Source: Peribolospora baueri (taxonomy: Eukaryota > Basidiomycota > Peribolosporomycetes > Peribolosporales > Peribolosporaceae). Taken from it: 64,000 bases of DNA. The stretch covers positions 124,001 to 188,000 of the forward strand of contig JAMDHS010000038.1 of NCBI GenBank assembly GCA_029717555.1. The letters are read 5' to 3'. Position numbers and translations under genes: made by a program. The notes under the pieces were generated by a model, which saw only the letters and a program-made list of their open reading frames with translations, was not told the DNA's origin and searched no databases. Shown piece by piece: positions 50,659 to 62,179 of this stretch. Position 1 is the stretch's first letter. Each line of letters starts with the position of its first letter.

Positions 50659-52807
50659 ATGTCTCAGAAAGAGGCCGATTCTTTCTTCCGCCCTCTGGGA
50701 GAGCACGCCGAGGAGACTTCCAAGCGCGCTGAGGGTGGCGAACAGGAAGAAGAGAAAGCGGTGCAGGAGATCGAGAGCTTGTGCCTCAAGTGCCACGAGA
50801 ATGTGAGTTGTACATTTTCCTTGTCCTCTATCGGCTGGTGCTCTAGCCGCTAGCTTATCGGTCGTATAGTGACTGAGTTGACGTGCCTGTGCATCTCCTC
50901 TTCGTACAGGGCACCACCCGCCTCATGTTGACGTATATCCCCTACTTCCGAGAAGTGATCATCGTCTCGTTTCACTGCGATCACTGTGGCAACTCAAACA
51001 ATGAGATCCAATCGGCGGGAACGATTCAAGGTGAGGTGGCGAATTTCCTAAGCGACCGCTGATATGGAGGGAAAGGAAGCTAGCTGACACGTACAATCCT
51101 GCTCACATCACGTTTCTTTAGAGAAGGGCTCTCTGCATACGGTGCACTGCACTGTGGTCGCTGACCTGGATAGACAACTAGTCAAGTCCGAGTACGCTAC
51201 GGTGCGCATCCCGGAATTCCAGCTGGAAATCCCGCCAAAGCGGGGCCAGCTGACGACCATCGAAGGTCTTTTGGCCGACACGATCCGAGATCTCGAGATG
51301 GACCAACCGTTGCGTAAACATGTGGATCCAGAGACGTGGGGTAAGATCGATGCTTTGGTGCAGAAGATGCGCGTCGTTGTTCCAGACGTTGTAGGACCGG
51401 AGGGCGAGGAGGAGGCGGGCGCGCAGACCGGAGAGGTGCAGGCCAAAGACAAGGAGAGGACGTTCCCCAAGTTTACCGTACAGCTCGAAGACCCCTCGGG
51501 GAACAGCTTCATCGAGTTCGACCACGAAGCCGGCTTGAACGATCCCAAATGGAGCAAGCGAGAGTACCCTCGCTCCAAGGAGCAGAACGAGACGCTCGGT
51601 TTGACCGCTCCTGCGTGGCAAGACCCGGACGCGCCGGACCAGGCTCAAAATGGGGATGCTGCTGCTGACGGTGACGGAAAGGAAAAGGCGGATCCGAGGG
51701 ATGTCGAAGCGGAGGCGGAAAAAGAGGGAGAAGACAATGAGGAGATCTACCATTTTCCTAGCACTTGTTCGAGCTGCAACCACCCTCTGGAGACACTGAT
51801 GAAGAAGGTTAACATTCCTTACTTCAAGGTACGTATTTCCATCTGTTTGGCTTCCCCCGCCTGTGACTGACTTGATCGATCCAGCGGTGCTGATCACCGC
51901 CCACCGAACTTCTTCCGGAACAGGACGTCCTGATCATGTCTACTAACTGCGCAAACTGCGGGTACAGAGACAGCGAGGTCAAGTCTGGCACAGCCATCTC
52001 CGAGAAAGGGCGCAAGCTCACTCTTCGGGTGGAAGATGCGGAGGATTTGAGCAGGGATATTTTGAAGGTGTGTGGTGTGTTCGCATCGGGTCCTCCGCAC
52101 CGTGCTGAAGGTCCACTGATGCGACGCTCCTCGTCGCGTTTTCTGCGCCTAGTCCGAGACCGCAGGCCTTTCGGTACCCGAGATTGACCTCAATCTCGCG
52201 CCCGGAACCCTTGGCGGAAGGTTCACGACGCTCGAAGGCCTCCTGAACCAGGTCTACGACGAACTGAGCGAGAAAGTGTTCATGAGGGGCGACTCCACGG
52301 GTGTCAAGGATCGGAACTCGTTCGAGACCTTTTTGGGCAAGTTGAAGGACGTGAGTTGAAGCACCCTTCGGCTTCGAGCCCTGACAAGAGCGTGATTTTT
52401 GATACGACATCGTGCTCGACCCGATTGTTCTTGCTTTGTAGGTCATGTCCGCCGCGCCTTCTGTTCTTCCGTACACGGTCATCGTGGACGACCCATTGGC
52501 GAACAGCTACATCCAGAACCCCTACGCTCCAGACCCGGACGAGCAGATCGTCGCGGAGTGGTACGAGCGCTCGCATGAGCAGAACGAGGACTTGGGGTTG
52601 AATGACATCAAGGTGAGTCTGCCCGAGCCGGAGAGTTGCCGCTTTGGCGCTCCCGATGTGCTTGTCGCTCGTTCATTGACCGACCAATTTCGCTGCCCTT
52701 TCTTATCGTTACTCCCTTCTTCGTAGGTCGAAGGTTACGAAGAGGAGCATGCGGCAGAGTTGGCTGCCGCAAAGGCCGCTGGCGATGCGGAGAAGGCCGC
52801 ATCCTGA
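50659..52807 (+). CDS. ZPR1: ZPR1 zinc-finger protein
   Basis: Seven exons (50659-50802, 50910-51030, 51122-51828, 51924-52067, 52153-52350, 52442-52612, 52727-52807) give 521 residues. ZPR1 is an essential eukaryotic chaperone that binds and helps fold translation factor eEF1A. It has two tandem ZPR1 modules, each a C4 zinc finger plus a beta-rich domain: finger 1 CLKCHENGTTRLMLTYIPYF with CDHCGNSNNEI, and finger 2 CSSCNHPLETLMKKVNIPYF with CANCGYRDSEVK. The repeated DPSGNSFIE and DDPLANSYIQNPYAPDPDEQ segments are the paired A/B domains. An acidic linker (about residues 255-300) separates the modules. Both zinc sites are complete. Confidence 0.97.
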
Positions 52808-53934
52808 CGTGCCATTTCACAGTAGCGTGATGATGAATCGTCGCGAGATTTTGGCTTTCATTACATCAAATGCCGGAGCCCAGCGCTCCTTGAATATCAT
52901 ATCTAGAGTGGATTTTGTGTATCAGTAGGACGTAACGTAATTAAGATCTTGTTCCCACAACTGTGTAAAGCCAGTTTTGCAAGCACTGGTCCACCGATTG
53001 AACCAAACGGACACTCTAATTCGCCAATCGCAGCAAACCCAGTTGGGCTAGTACGGATCTACCAATCGTTGTGGACCATATTGCTGCAGCAATACATTTG
53101 CGCAACATGTTTTCTTGCATGCAACGTGAGAACCTAGACGCCGCTGAGGAAGGTGGGTAGGGGCGGGCGGGATAGCGGCATGTGAGCGCGCACACACGGA
53201 GACGATGCAGCACGGGGACATGGATGCACATCAATGTGAGGAATGGCTCTGGCGATAGTGATCTACCAGCCTGACAGGAAGAACCCATCCCAACCCCATA
53301 TCCCACCTCCGCCGTCCTTCCGCGGCCATATACGCTCGAGACAATGACGAGGACAACGACCAAAGCCTTCATCCAAGTGACTGAGACATCTGCTGTTAAG
53401 GGTCAGAATCAGACTCGCGGGAGCATGACAGCCGGTACGCGTCCCCTTCGTCCTTCGCTTCAGAAAGCTCCTGCAGTGAGTTTGCACCCCTCCTAAGCAG
53501 AATGCGTGCACCTCCTTCCCACAGCATCCAATCATCTCTGAAAACGTACGCAATGCACGCGCCGCTTGTGAGGATGGCTTGAGCCTTCGCTTGAGATACG
53601 CTTTGAACACGCCGCTGGAGCGCACCAAACAGAAGAGCATATTCTCATCGGGGGCCTGTGGCCGTCTTCCAGACCAGAACGGACGAGAAACGATCATCTA
53701 AGTTCTCTCAAGTTCTGCCGAGATTCGGAAGAGGCATACATCTTGACGACAAGTGATAACAAGTTCGGCTGAGTGAATAACGGTGTTCAGGAGAGGAGAA
53801 CTAGTCGGAGCGGGGACAAGGCTGGAAGAGGAAGAGGAATGTTGAAAACTGTCAGGACAAGCGGAAGCCACGGGGAAAAATGCCACTTCCCCCCACGGTC
53901 AAAGAAACAATGCCTCACAATGTTCCAAGAACGT
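52808..53934. other. Convergent intergenic region with one doubtful open frame
   Basis: 1.1 kb between the stops of ZPR1 and COX6. On the minus strand an ATG-initiated frame of 144 codons runs from 53697 to 53263 (MIVSRPFWSGRRPQAPDENM); it contains the plausible helix SGVFKAYLKRRLKPSSQAAR but ends in low-complexity Gly/Trp sequence and has no motif I know. I do not annotate it as a gene. Confidence 0.35.
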
Positions 53935-54625
53935 TCAGTGACCGTACAGCTCGTCCTTAGTAACCACACCTGTGACCATCAGAAATGCCAGGCGTGGAGG
54001 CCAAAGGAAAGCAGTCAGATCGGACCCCTAGCTACCAAGAAAGCCCTTCCCATGCCCACTCACCAAGATCCTTTCTCAGCGGCTCCAGCTCAGCCAGGTA
54101 CTGCTCGTACTGCCCCTTGTTCTCCACCTTCTCCTTCAAGCCTTCAAAGATCCTGACGGCGGTTGAGAAGTCATTGACGCGCCTCGAGGCGTGAAGGGCG
54201 GCCTCGATGACGGAGGGAGAGGGGACGAGGTCGTACGAGAAGCAGTTGTTGAGGCCGCGCTGCAGCTCGAAGAGGTCCTCGACAGAGGAGAAGAATTGAA
54301 CGTAGCGCGCGTTGAAGTCCTCGTACGACTCCTCCTCGTGGGCTGACGCGTAGCCGCGGACTGGAGAGCAATGGGGTTAACCGGTGGTCGGGAAAGCGCG
54401 CGGAAGACAGAAGGGAGGAGGAAAAGGTGAGCATGACCGAAGGTTAACCGCGACTTGGCGCTAAGACGTTCTATACGACTGGCCGGCCCGACGATCTTGC
54501 CGACATCCATGCAACTTGACCCACTCACCCTGAGCGATCGAGAGCGCAGGCCTGGCCGAAAGGACGGAGGTTCGCAAAGAAGACGCGGCGACAGCGGAAC
54601 GGAAAGTGCCCGTGAGGAAGGACAT
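53935..54625 (-). CDS. COX6: Cytochrome c oxidase subunit 6 (mammalian subunit Va)
   Basis: Three exons (54529-54625, 54064-54360, 53935-53969) give 142 residues. COX6 is a nuclear-encoded matrix-side subunit of respiratory complex IV. Exon 1 carries the presequence (MSFLTGTFRSAVAASSLRTS) and joins in phase to VRGYASAHEEE, a typical cleavage region. The mature part has ARYVQFFSSVEDLFELQRGL, NNCFSYDLVPSPSVIEAAL, ASRRVNDFSTAVRIFEGLKE and KGQYEQYLAELEPLRKDLG, the tetratricopeptide-like helices of subunit Va. The last exon of 35 bases supplies VVTKDELYGH and the stop. It shares a divergent promoter with the uL10m gene. Confidence 0.96.
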
Positions 54626-54889
54626 GGCCGGCGAGGGAGCAGAAGTGCGAGAAAAGGAGATGGCAGCTCGTCAAGTCGAGAGTTGTATCGTCTCTTCTCA
54701 CCGTCGGTCGCGGCCGTTGGTGAGGCAGGGAAGACCCGGGAGCGTGGGAAATGTCGGTTTAGAACGGAGGTAGGCGGCCCTGGATGTTCTTGGCCTTCTG
54801 AAAAGGACTCGACTTCGTCCCATACTAGCTGGACTCGACTCGACATGGTGTGCGTCAACTCGACTCCTTCTGTGGCAGCAAGAGCAATC
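54626..54889. promoter_or_regulatory. Divergent promoter, COX6 / uL10m
   Basis: 264 bp between start codons of two nuclear genes for mitochondrial proteins (one respiratory subunit, one mitoribosomal protein). An alternative ATG for uL10m at 54845 would shorten it to 219 bp. No TATA box seen. Confidence 0.45.
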
Positions 54890-55819
54890 ATGAGAGCCGT
54901 CAACGTGCGCTCGACGTTGCGCGGCCTTGCCTATGCCGGCGTACCCTCCCTTCCTCGCCCTCCCCTCTGCGCTGCGCCCTCCTGCTCGACTCTCGCGCCA
55001 TCCGTCTCCTCTCCTTCTTCCGCTCGTAACATGGCCAACGTCACTGCCGAGCCCGCTCAACGAAAGCCGTCGGACGTTCGAACACGGCCGAATCCTTCGC
55101 CGACGACGCCAGGCAAAAAGCGGGTCTACACCGGTCGCAAAACGTTCCTCTACGCTTCCTATGACCGCCTCTTCGACACTTCAGAGCTTGTGCTTGTCCT
55201 GCAGCCCAACAACCTGAGCGTAGCGGAGCTGAGCGAGCTCAGGAGAAGCATAGCCGCCATTCATCCCCCGTCGTCGTCACCGTCTCCCGCGGTAGATGGC
55301 TCCAAGGAGGGCACCCGCTCGGCTTCAGCCCAAGGCGCAGAGCTGACGATGGTGCGAGCAGGCATCCTCCAACGGGTTGCGAGGCGGCATCCCAAGCCGG
55401 CTGTCGCATCACTCGCCCCCCTCTTCACGGGCCCGGTTTTATTGCTCACTTGCACCACGCTGGACCCTTCCTATCTATCCAAGGTGCTCGTCACCATCGA
55501 CCGCGCCCTGGGCCATCGACCAAAGAAGGCCCCTGCCTCCGCCGCCGCGCCTGTGCCTTCCAATCCTCGCCTCGTGCTCCTTGGAGGCCTTGTGGAAGGA
55601 AACTGGGTCCTCCACGTCCCGCAACTGAGGGACGTCAGCAAACTCCCCAGTCTACAGATCTTGCGCGCGCAGATCGTCGGACTATTGAGCGCGCCCGCGG
55701 CGCAGTTGGCTGGCGTGCTGGGCATAGCTGGAGGTGCAGCGCTGGCGAGGACTTTGGAAGGGTTCAGGAAGGGTCTGGAAGAGGGCGGGAAGGAGGCGAA
55801 GGACCGTGAAGCTTCATGA
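54890..55819 (+). CDS. MRPL11: Mitochondrial ribosomal protein uL10m
   Basis: A single exon of 309 codons. uL10m forms the stalk base of the mitochondrial large ribosomal subunit with bL12m. The N-terminus is basic (MRAVNVRSTLRGLAYAG), fitting mitochondrial import. The conserved core begins at KRVYTGRKTFLYASYDRLFD, then LVLVLQPNNLSVAELSELRR, TMVRAGILQRVARRHP, APLFTGPVLLLTC and, near the C-terminus, LVLLGGLVEGNWVLHVPQLR and LLSAPAAQLAGVL, the uL10 pattern of a Rossmann-like core followed by the stalk helix. An in-frame ATG at 54845 would add 15 residues; I prefer 54890 because it starts the basic leader directly. Confidence 0.9.
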   Translation: MRAVNVRSTLRGLAYAGVPSLPRPPLCAAPSCSTLAPSVSSPSSARNMANVTAEPAQRKPSDVRTRPNPSPTTPGKKRVYTGRKTFLYASYDRLFDTSELVLVLQPNNLSVAELSELRRSIAAIHPPSSSPSPAVDGSKEGTRSASAQGAELTMVRAGILQRVARRHPKPAVASLAPLFTGPVLLLTCTTLDPSYLSKVLVTIDRALGHRPKKAPASAAAPVPSNPRLVLLGGLVEGNWVLHVPQLRDVSKLPSLQILRAQIVGLLSAPAAQLAGVLGIAGGAALARTLEGFRKGLEEGGKEAKDREAS

Positions 55820-56245
55820 GCGATGTACGCGCTGTCACGTATATACACATTCACACGTGCCTTCGCGCTGGAGAGCAACAAGTCGCATCCGTAACGACTT
55901 GCGCCCGTCCCCGATGAAGACTCGCTCGCCCCTCACGAAAATAAATGAGCTTTTCCCGGGCCGATACTTGTTCGTAACCGAGTTGCCCATCGACAATCCT
56001 ACGATATTCTCATGCGAGAGAGTAGACGATAGACACTGGGACACCGCGCCGGCGGCGAAGAAGGGCGGTGCCGCACGATCGGCTGCGGAACACTTTCCGC
56101 CAGGTCACAACCAACCCCCCTTCCATCCCGTCCATCTTCTAACCCCCCTTCGTTCGATAACAGCGGGAGACGACCGAAAGGAGGCGGCGCACGCAGGACG
56201 GCAGCACTTTCATCCGCTCCACCTCTTCTTGAACCTCGCACCGCC
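55820..56245. other. Tandem intergenic spacer, promoter of the armadillo gene
   Basis: 426 bp holding the uL10m 3' end and the upstream region of the next plus-strand gene. No gene seen. Confidence 0.4.
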
Positions 56246-59200
56246 ATGACTGCCTCACCCTCGTCGCCTTCAGCGTCCCGCACCCTCCTAGATGCCCTCT
56301 CCAAGGTCCGACACGATGCCAGCATCTCGCTCGACTCTGGCGTCGCCGGTCTGTCGTCATCCTCGGACGGAGGAGGAGGAGAAGAGGAAGTTTGGCAAGG
56401 CGTCAGAAGAGAGGCCAAGGTTGTCGCTGATGCGCTCAGGACCGGTGAGCTAGCTACCAGGAGCATGACAATGCAGCCAAGGCGCTTTTCCTTCTTGCTC
56501 GTTGGTTTGGGACACTGGATTGACCATCCTCCGGCCACTTTGTCGTTGTCATTTCCAACCGTATCATTGTAGTCGATCTCCGAGGGCCTCTGGGAAAGAC
56601 GGACCTTCCGCCCACCGTCGTCTCTCTTCTTCGCTTGTCGTACCAAGCGTCCACGGAGCAGCAGGAACAGGTTAGGCTGGCTCAGATTGAGCTGTTAAGG
56701 GTCATCGCGAATTTGTGCATTGACGACGGTGAGAAATTGAGTGGGAGGACGATTTGCTATCCGAAGGAAATGCTGACGGGCTACGAGCGACGGTGTCACT
56801 CCTCACCCTCCTCGCCCTTTCTGCAGACGCAAATCGAACTGTCCTTCTGGACGCCTCTGCTCCAACCACGATAATCTCCTTCCTGGACACTGTCTTACGC
56901 TCCGCTGAGTTGGCCTCGGAGCCCCTGACTAGCGAAGACTTGCGGCTGTTCAAGACTGCCATTGGAGCAGTCTTGAACCTTCAACTCGATCATGGTGCGT
57001 GGCATAACTTTACGTCTTCTTCTCGTCGTATTTTCCAGCCAATTTTCTCTTTTCAAGCGTGCATGTCTGACACGCAATGCTTGATGTCTTCCAGCTCCGG
57101 TTCGAGACTCGCTCGTTACACCCACTTCCCTATCCCTCCTCCTCCGCACCGCCTCCTCTCCCAAAATATATACCCTTTCGCAGTGGGAGAAGACCGATGC
57201 TGGCTCGAAGCCGGCAAGCGAGGAAGAGGAGAAACTGCGAATCAAGCTCAGTCAGTCGATCAGCAGGTGGGCTTGGAGGGTTCTGGAGGATCTGTGCGGC
57301 TTGGGTGAGTGCAGGCCGCCCCCTGGCATTTTTTTCCCCGGAAAGCCTGAGTGTCGGGTGTCGAGTCCTTGTCCCTTCACCGCTGCTTCCCGCCCTACAA
57401 TGTTGTCTCAGATCTTCCTGAACTCTCCATTATCATTGTGTCTGGCTCTCCTTCCCTTCAGAGCAAGCGAAGGCAATTCTGCCGCAAACGTCGATCGCCC
57501 CGCTCTTCATTCCTCTGCTCCCCTACCTGCCCTCTGATGCAACTCCAACTACTACAACCGCGGCCGCCTCGCACCTGTCTCCCACTGCGACACTCCACTG
57601 GACATCAGAGGAGACGGAAGACCTGATCGAAGGCGACGCGGACGCGCTCCAGGTCGCTGCTGAACTAATCGAAGCCATGGCCCTCGACTCCGAGTCGTTC
57701 AGGCAAATGGCGATCCGCAAAGAAGGACTTCCCAAGGAAGCTGAAGAGAGCTGGGAAGGAGCGGATGGGTACGGGTCGGCGAGGAATCCCTTGGATCTCC
57801 TCATGGCGTTCCTTGACGTCGGCGCTTCTCCGCCCAGTTGGGGTCCCCTCTATCTCTCCTCTTCCACGACTCCCACTGCGACCACCGCCACCACCTCGGC
57901 AGCGGTGGAAACTTTGGAGAGCCCTTCTTCGGCCTCACAGAGCTCACGCCTTAAGACCTTTGCTTCCGTTAAGGCGGCCGTGGGGCGCGCCATCGTAGCT
58001 GTCGCGGGCGAGGACGCAAACATGGCGTTCCTGTTTGGCGAGGTAGCGGCGGACGGCGAGGCATCGAGATCGGACGGGAAGGGTTGGTTCGTGGAGAGGT
58101 TAAACGAGTGGCTTGGGAGGGACGAAGTGAGGGAGGTGAGGGATAGGAGGGAGGATCTTGCCGGCATCGCGTTGCTCGCTTTGGGCAATTTGGCCAGGAC
58201 GGGTGAGTACCGAGTGTCAGTTGACATCGGATGCACCAGTACTGTTTTCGCCGAGTCAAGTTTCCCTCACGCCTTTCATTCCGTTTCGTGTCATTCCGGG
58301 GTGGTCAAGACTCCCACTGCCTGGCTCTCGTTCACGAGCACGACGTGGTTCCCACGTTGGCCCGCATGCTCCGACGACCAGATTCAAACGTCCAAGTCCA
58401 GCACGGCCTTGTGGGCCTGCTTAAGAACCTGGCCATCCCGCCCGCCAACAAGAACGTAATTGGTCAATCCGGCGTTATCGAATCGGTAGCTCCGTTTTTG
58501 GGTAGAAAGAAGGACATGGTGCAGCCGCTACAGTTTGGAACTGTCGGCCTGCTGAAACATCTGAGCGCGGGCAACCTCCAGAACACGCTACGCATAGTGC
58601 TTCCCTCACCTGCCCTGCCTGACTTGACTGCGACCAAGCAGGGCGAGGAAGGGGACGAGGACGAGCCTTCGTCGGTGCTGGATCGCCTTCTCGATCTCGT
58701 GGAGCGGACTGACGACGTGCCTACGCGCATGGAAGGCACGCGCGTGTTGGTCAACGTCGTGAAGAGCCTTTGGTCGTCCTCTTCATCGGCCGCGACTGCC
58801 TTGCCGGTGGGAGGGAATGCACGGGAGGTCGCGACGGCCAAGGAGATAATGAAGCGGATGGAAGTGGTGAAGGGGCTGAGCGAGATGGTCAGACTGAGCG
58901 TCAAATACCCCGTTTTGGTCAACGAGGGCGTCTTAGGATTGACGTTGGTGGGCAGTGATAGGAAAGGAGGTGAGCGTCGTCTAGGCTCTGCGCAGGCTTC
59001 GGACCTTCGGCTTATCCCTGTCTCGCTTGATTGTCTCCCCTCATCCGCCGGCTTTCCCAGCGGCGCTCGTCCTCGCCGCCCTGGTTCAAGAGCCCCCTGC
59101 GTCGTCCGCGTCAGCCGAGGAGCGCGAGCGCAAGCCAAGGCAAGGGAGCATGGACGAAAGCGCGGGCTCGACTACTTCCCAACCCCCGCGGCCCACTTCA

Positions 59201-59530
59201 CTCGACACAATCATTGGCGTGTTGGAACGCAGCGACCCGAGGATGCCACCCCAATTCGCGCTCAACGCTTGCCAGATGCTGTCCTCGCTCGCTTCGGCCA
59301 CTCGAGATCCGACTGGAGGGAGAACAGTGGTAGTGGAGGAGGGAGATGACGAAGAGGCCAAGGCGATCAGGGAGGATTTGCAAGTGGTCAAAACCAAGGC
59401 CCAGGCGGCGCTGGTGGCTCTGTCCGGGTCTGAGGGCCGAGTAGAGGAGAGCCAGGGTCATGGCGCCGCGGCGGGTCAGGAAGTCAAGTCAGGAGCGAGA
59501 CGGGCTCTGCAGAAGTTGAGGGAGACATGA
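56246..59530 (+). CDS. arz1: Armadillo-repeat GTPase GDP-dissociation stimulator (smgGDS/RAP1GDS1, Arz1-like)
   Basis: Seven exons (56246-56444, 56573-56728, 56827-56994, 57095-57304, 57462-58202, 58310-58969, 59061-59530) give 867 residues, every intron in phase 1. smgGDS proteins are all-armadillo chaperones and exchange stimulators for small GTPases with C-terminal polybasic, prenylated tails. Armadillo helices are clear: LAQIELLRVIANLCIDDANR, FKTAIGAVLNLQLDHAPVRD, LAGIALLALGNLARTDSHC, VQVQHGLVGLLKNLAIPPAN, PLQFGTVGLLKHLSAGN and TRMEGTRVLVNVVKSLW. Fungal insertions (Thr/Ala- and Ser-rich, near residues 310-320 and 410-420) lengthen it relative to human (about 600). The family call rests on the repeat pattern and overall layout; another armadillo family cannot be fully excluded. 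Confidence 0.8.
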
Positions 59531-60052
59531 CGGGTAGTGGGTGTGCTTCCGCTACCGCACTTTCGTTTGTCTTAGACTTGTTGCTATGCCTGGATTGCTG
59601 TTTGGACATCGTATACCGTGACAATGAGAATTTGATGGAAAGAATGTCGGGGTGCATAAGGAAGCTAGACGGCGCACTTATACTTCGTCCCCGCGTACAT
59701 GATGGTTTCAGGTATTGACGACAACATCTCAGAACATGCCATCCCGTCGATATCTTAATAGAGCTGATCACATTGATACCGCAACACATCACGACAGCGA
59801 AGCACTTGCCTGGGCTTCAAGATGATCCGGGCGCCGACTATTTTCTCACAGACCCACCAGACCATATTCGGTGACCACCATTGGCTCCTTTGGTGGAAGA
59901 ACGGAGTGCTCCAGCTTGTCTCTCTTCCAGTCTTTTTCGGGACACAGAAAGCTTCAGACAAGATGCTTTCCTACTTCCAGTTGCTGTGGTGTGCATCTCG
60001 TGTCTTGCAATAAAGAGTTGCCAAATGACGACAGGGCATGCATCGTGGGTAT
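59531..60052. other. Convergent intergenic region, no gene seen
   Basis: 522 bp between the stops of the armadillo gene and the JmjC gene. Nothing recognisable on either strand. Confidence 0.5.
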
Positions 60053-61546
60053 CTAGCTTTCCCCTCGTTCATCTACACTCTCCCGAATCCGCTGGCCGAG
60101 CTCCCTCAAAAAGCCCAGCCAGGCCCACCGTTCCCCGACCTCTGCCTCGTACCACCAGTTGACGCTGACGCACATCCCTTCATCCGTCGGAGAGCTCGCT
60201 CCCCGCCCCTCTCGCTCCTCCCACTTGTCGCCGCGCTGCTCGACGTGGTGCAGCCATCCGCTGGGCAAGTAGAGCATTTCTCCGGCTTTGAGGCGAATTC
60301 GAGCTGCCCGTCGAGCGTGCTGGAACCTTGGGAAAGGAACGTTGCGAGGGTGGGAGGCTGGTAGAAGAGGATCGACCGGAATCCATGGCGTGGGCGGGTC
60401 TGAAGCGCACATCGTCAGTCTCAAGTCGCTGCGACGCGTTGGCGGGTCGGAAGAAATGCGAGGCTCCCATCGTGCGATCGGATAGGGCGTGTCTAGTTGC
60501 ACGACAGTCCAGAGCAGGCACGACGCATGTGATGAGTGAGAAGACCCTCCTCCCTTCTGAAAGCTCGCCCTTACCGTCATGAAAAAAGTAGGCGTCTGTC
60601 GGCGCATACAAGGTGAAGATCTTTTCTCCCCGTATCACGCCGAACAGATTCTCGTAATGATCTCTGGAGAGGTTGCAACGCCGGTGGAAAGGGTGAACTC
60701 TCGGGTGCAAGGATCCTGGGCCGACGGGCGACGAAGATCTGGCAAGCTCAACAAACGCACCGATGCGAACTAGTAACGCTCCGACTGTCCCCTGCCCAAA
60801 AATTGACCGCCTCCGGCTTCTTGCCTCCCAGTGCTTCAGTGGCCCAATCGATATGCTCGTCAACATCTCGTGCCAACGGAGAGAACTCGGACGATAGGTT
60901 GTCATTTTGAGTTTGCAAATAGTAGACAAGCGAGTCGGACGAAGAAGAAGAAGAGGAGGCGAGGAGAGATAGAAAGGTGGAAAACGTCCTACAGAGGCCA
61001 AGCGGTAAATTTGTCAATAAAAACGACCATAGCGCTCCGCGGCCTAATCCGGACAATCGTCTTCCTCAGCTCACATGGTCTCCTCATGCGGCAGAGCGAA
61101 CACGGCCTGTCCGTCCTCCGTATGCCTGACGGAGTCAGCCCGACCGTCGGGAGTGACAGCCACCGTCAGCGGAGCATCACCCAACGTGCGCGCCAAGTAT
61201 TCGTTCGTCCATAGCGTTAAAGCGGGCATGTGCGAGAGGGCATCTGAGAAGCAATTAAATCGTATTGGCAAAAGTTCGCAAGACGCCACCCGTTCGTCCG
61301 TACAGATCGACAGAAGAGTTGCGACAGGGAAAGAATGACATGTGAGCGAGGGGCCTGTGCCAGACCGTACGGGGACGGTTGAGACTCACTCTTGATGATT
61401 GCTGGTCCGCCGGCCTTCACGACCCGGGCAAACTCGAGCGCAGTCGGCGGCTTGTCGAAGACGGGGATGTGCTCGCCACGGAGCTCGCGCGCCTCATCGG
61501 AGAGGGCGATGGTAGCTTCAAGGAACTGCTCTGCCGAAATGGACAT
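60053..61546 (-). CDS. JMJD7-like JmjC (cupin_8) dioxygenase
   Basis: Five exons (61390-61546, 61075-61243, 60761-60988, 60575-60663, 60053-60492) give 360 residues. Human JMJD7 is an Fe(II)/2-oxoglutarate lysyl-3-hydroxylase acting on DRG GTPases. The gene starts MSISAEQFLEATIALSDEAR with PPTALEFARVV, as in JMJD7. Then come LTVAVTPDGRADSV, the SSHRDHYENLFGVIRGEKIF block with the metal pair H-x-D (HRD), PWIPVDPLLP, KAGEMLYLPSGWLHHVEQ with the distal His, and VSVNWWYEAE. All three metal ligands and the following Lys (GEKIF) expected to bind 2-oxoglutarate are present. The protein is slightly longer than human JMJD7 because of Ser/Pro/Arg-rich inserts. Head to head with RPL17. Confidence 0.9.
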
Positions 61547-62179
61547 ATCTTCCCGGCGTGCGAGTATCTGATAGAGGCGAGTTGCAGGCGTTCCTAGTAA
61601 CCCTAACCGTTATTCGACGTCGACCTTGACGTCGATCATCCCTTCCCGTCGGGCACTCGGTCAGACACACGGTAAGAACATTAATGGTATCTACGTGCCG
61701 AAGTGCAGGACTACACTGTGATGAGATATGAGATTGCAAAGGGGGGAAGACCAAGAGTAGGCGCCGAGGATCGAATGGAAGGACCTGTCGCTTCGGCGCA
61801 GAACCTGATCGTAGAGATCCGCACAAGCCACCTACACTTCTTCCTTTCGCATTATCTCCTTCGGCAGCCACCGATCTCCCTTTCTCTCACCATGCCGAGT
61901 AACTAGACAGGCGGATACCTTATCGACGACGGGCGAATTTGCGCGAGACAAGACACGACGGGGCAGATTAGAACGACCAAAGATGGGAGACGACCGAGCT
62001 CCATAGCAAACCAGTACGTGCCGCAGCCAACGCTGCAACCCTAACCCTACTATTTGCTACTGTAGACCGTGAGAAAAACTTGGCAGTTCCAATCTTCGCG
62101 ATGGCTGTCCGATCCGCTTCTCAGCTGTCCACCGCTCTCAATATCGCCCTTCAAGATCTCAAAGGAGCAGCAAGTCGCA
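61547..62179. promoter_or_regulatory. Divergent promoter, JmjC gene / RPL17, with telobox motifs
   Basis: 633 bp between start codons. It contains AACCCTAACCCTA at 62037-62049, 131 bp upstream of the RPL17 ATG, and AACCCTAACC at 61599-61608, close to the JmjC start. These match the telobox (reverse TTAGGG), bound by Tbf1-type factors at ribosomal protein genes in many fungi. Confidence 0.55.
62037..62049. promoter_or_regulatory. Telobox (AACCCTAACCCTA)
   Basis: Two tandem telomere-type hexamers (CCCTAA) upstream of RPL17. Position and motif are as in ribosomal-protein promoters of many fungi; regulation is inferred, not shown. Confidence 0.55.

Noticed and set aside
53263-53697. ATG-initiated minus-strand frame of 144 codons between ZPR1 and COX6
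   Set aside because: No motif, low-complexity end, no splice logic; left as unannotated.
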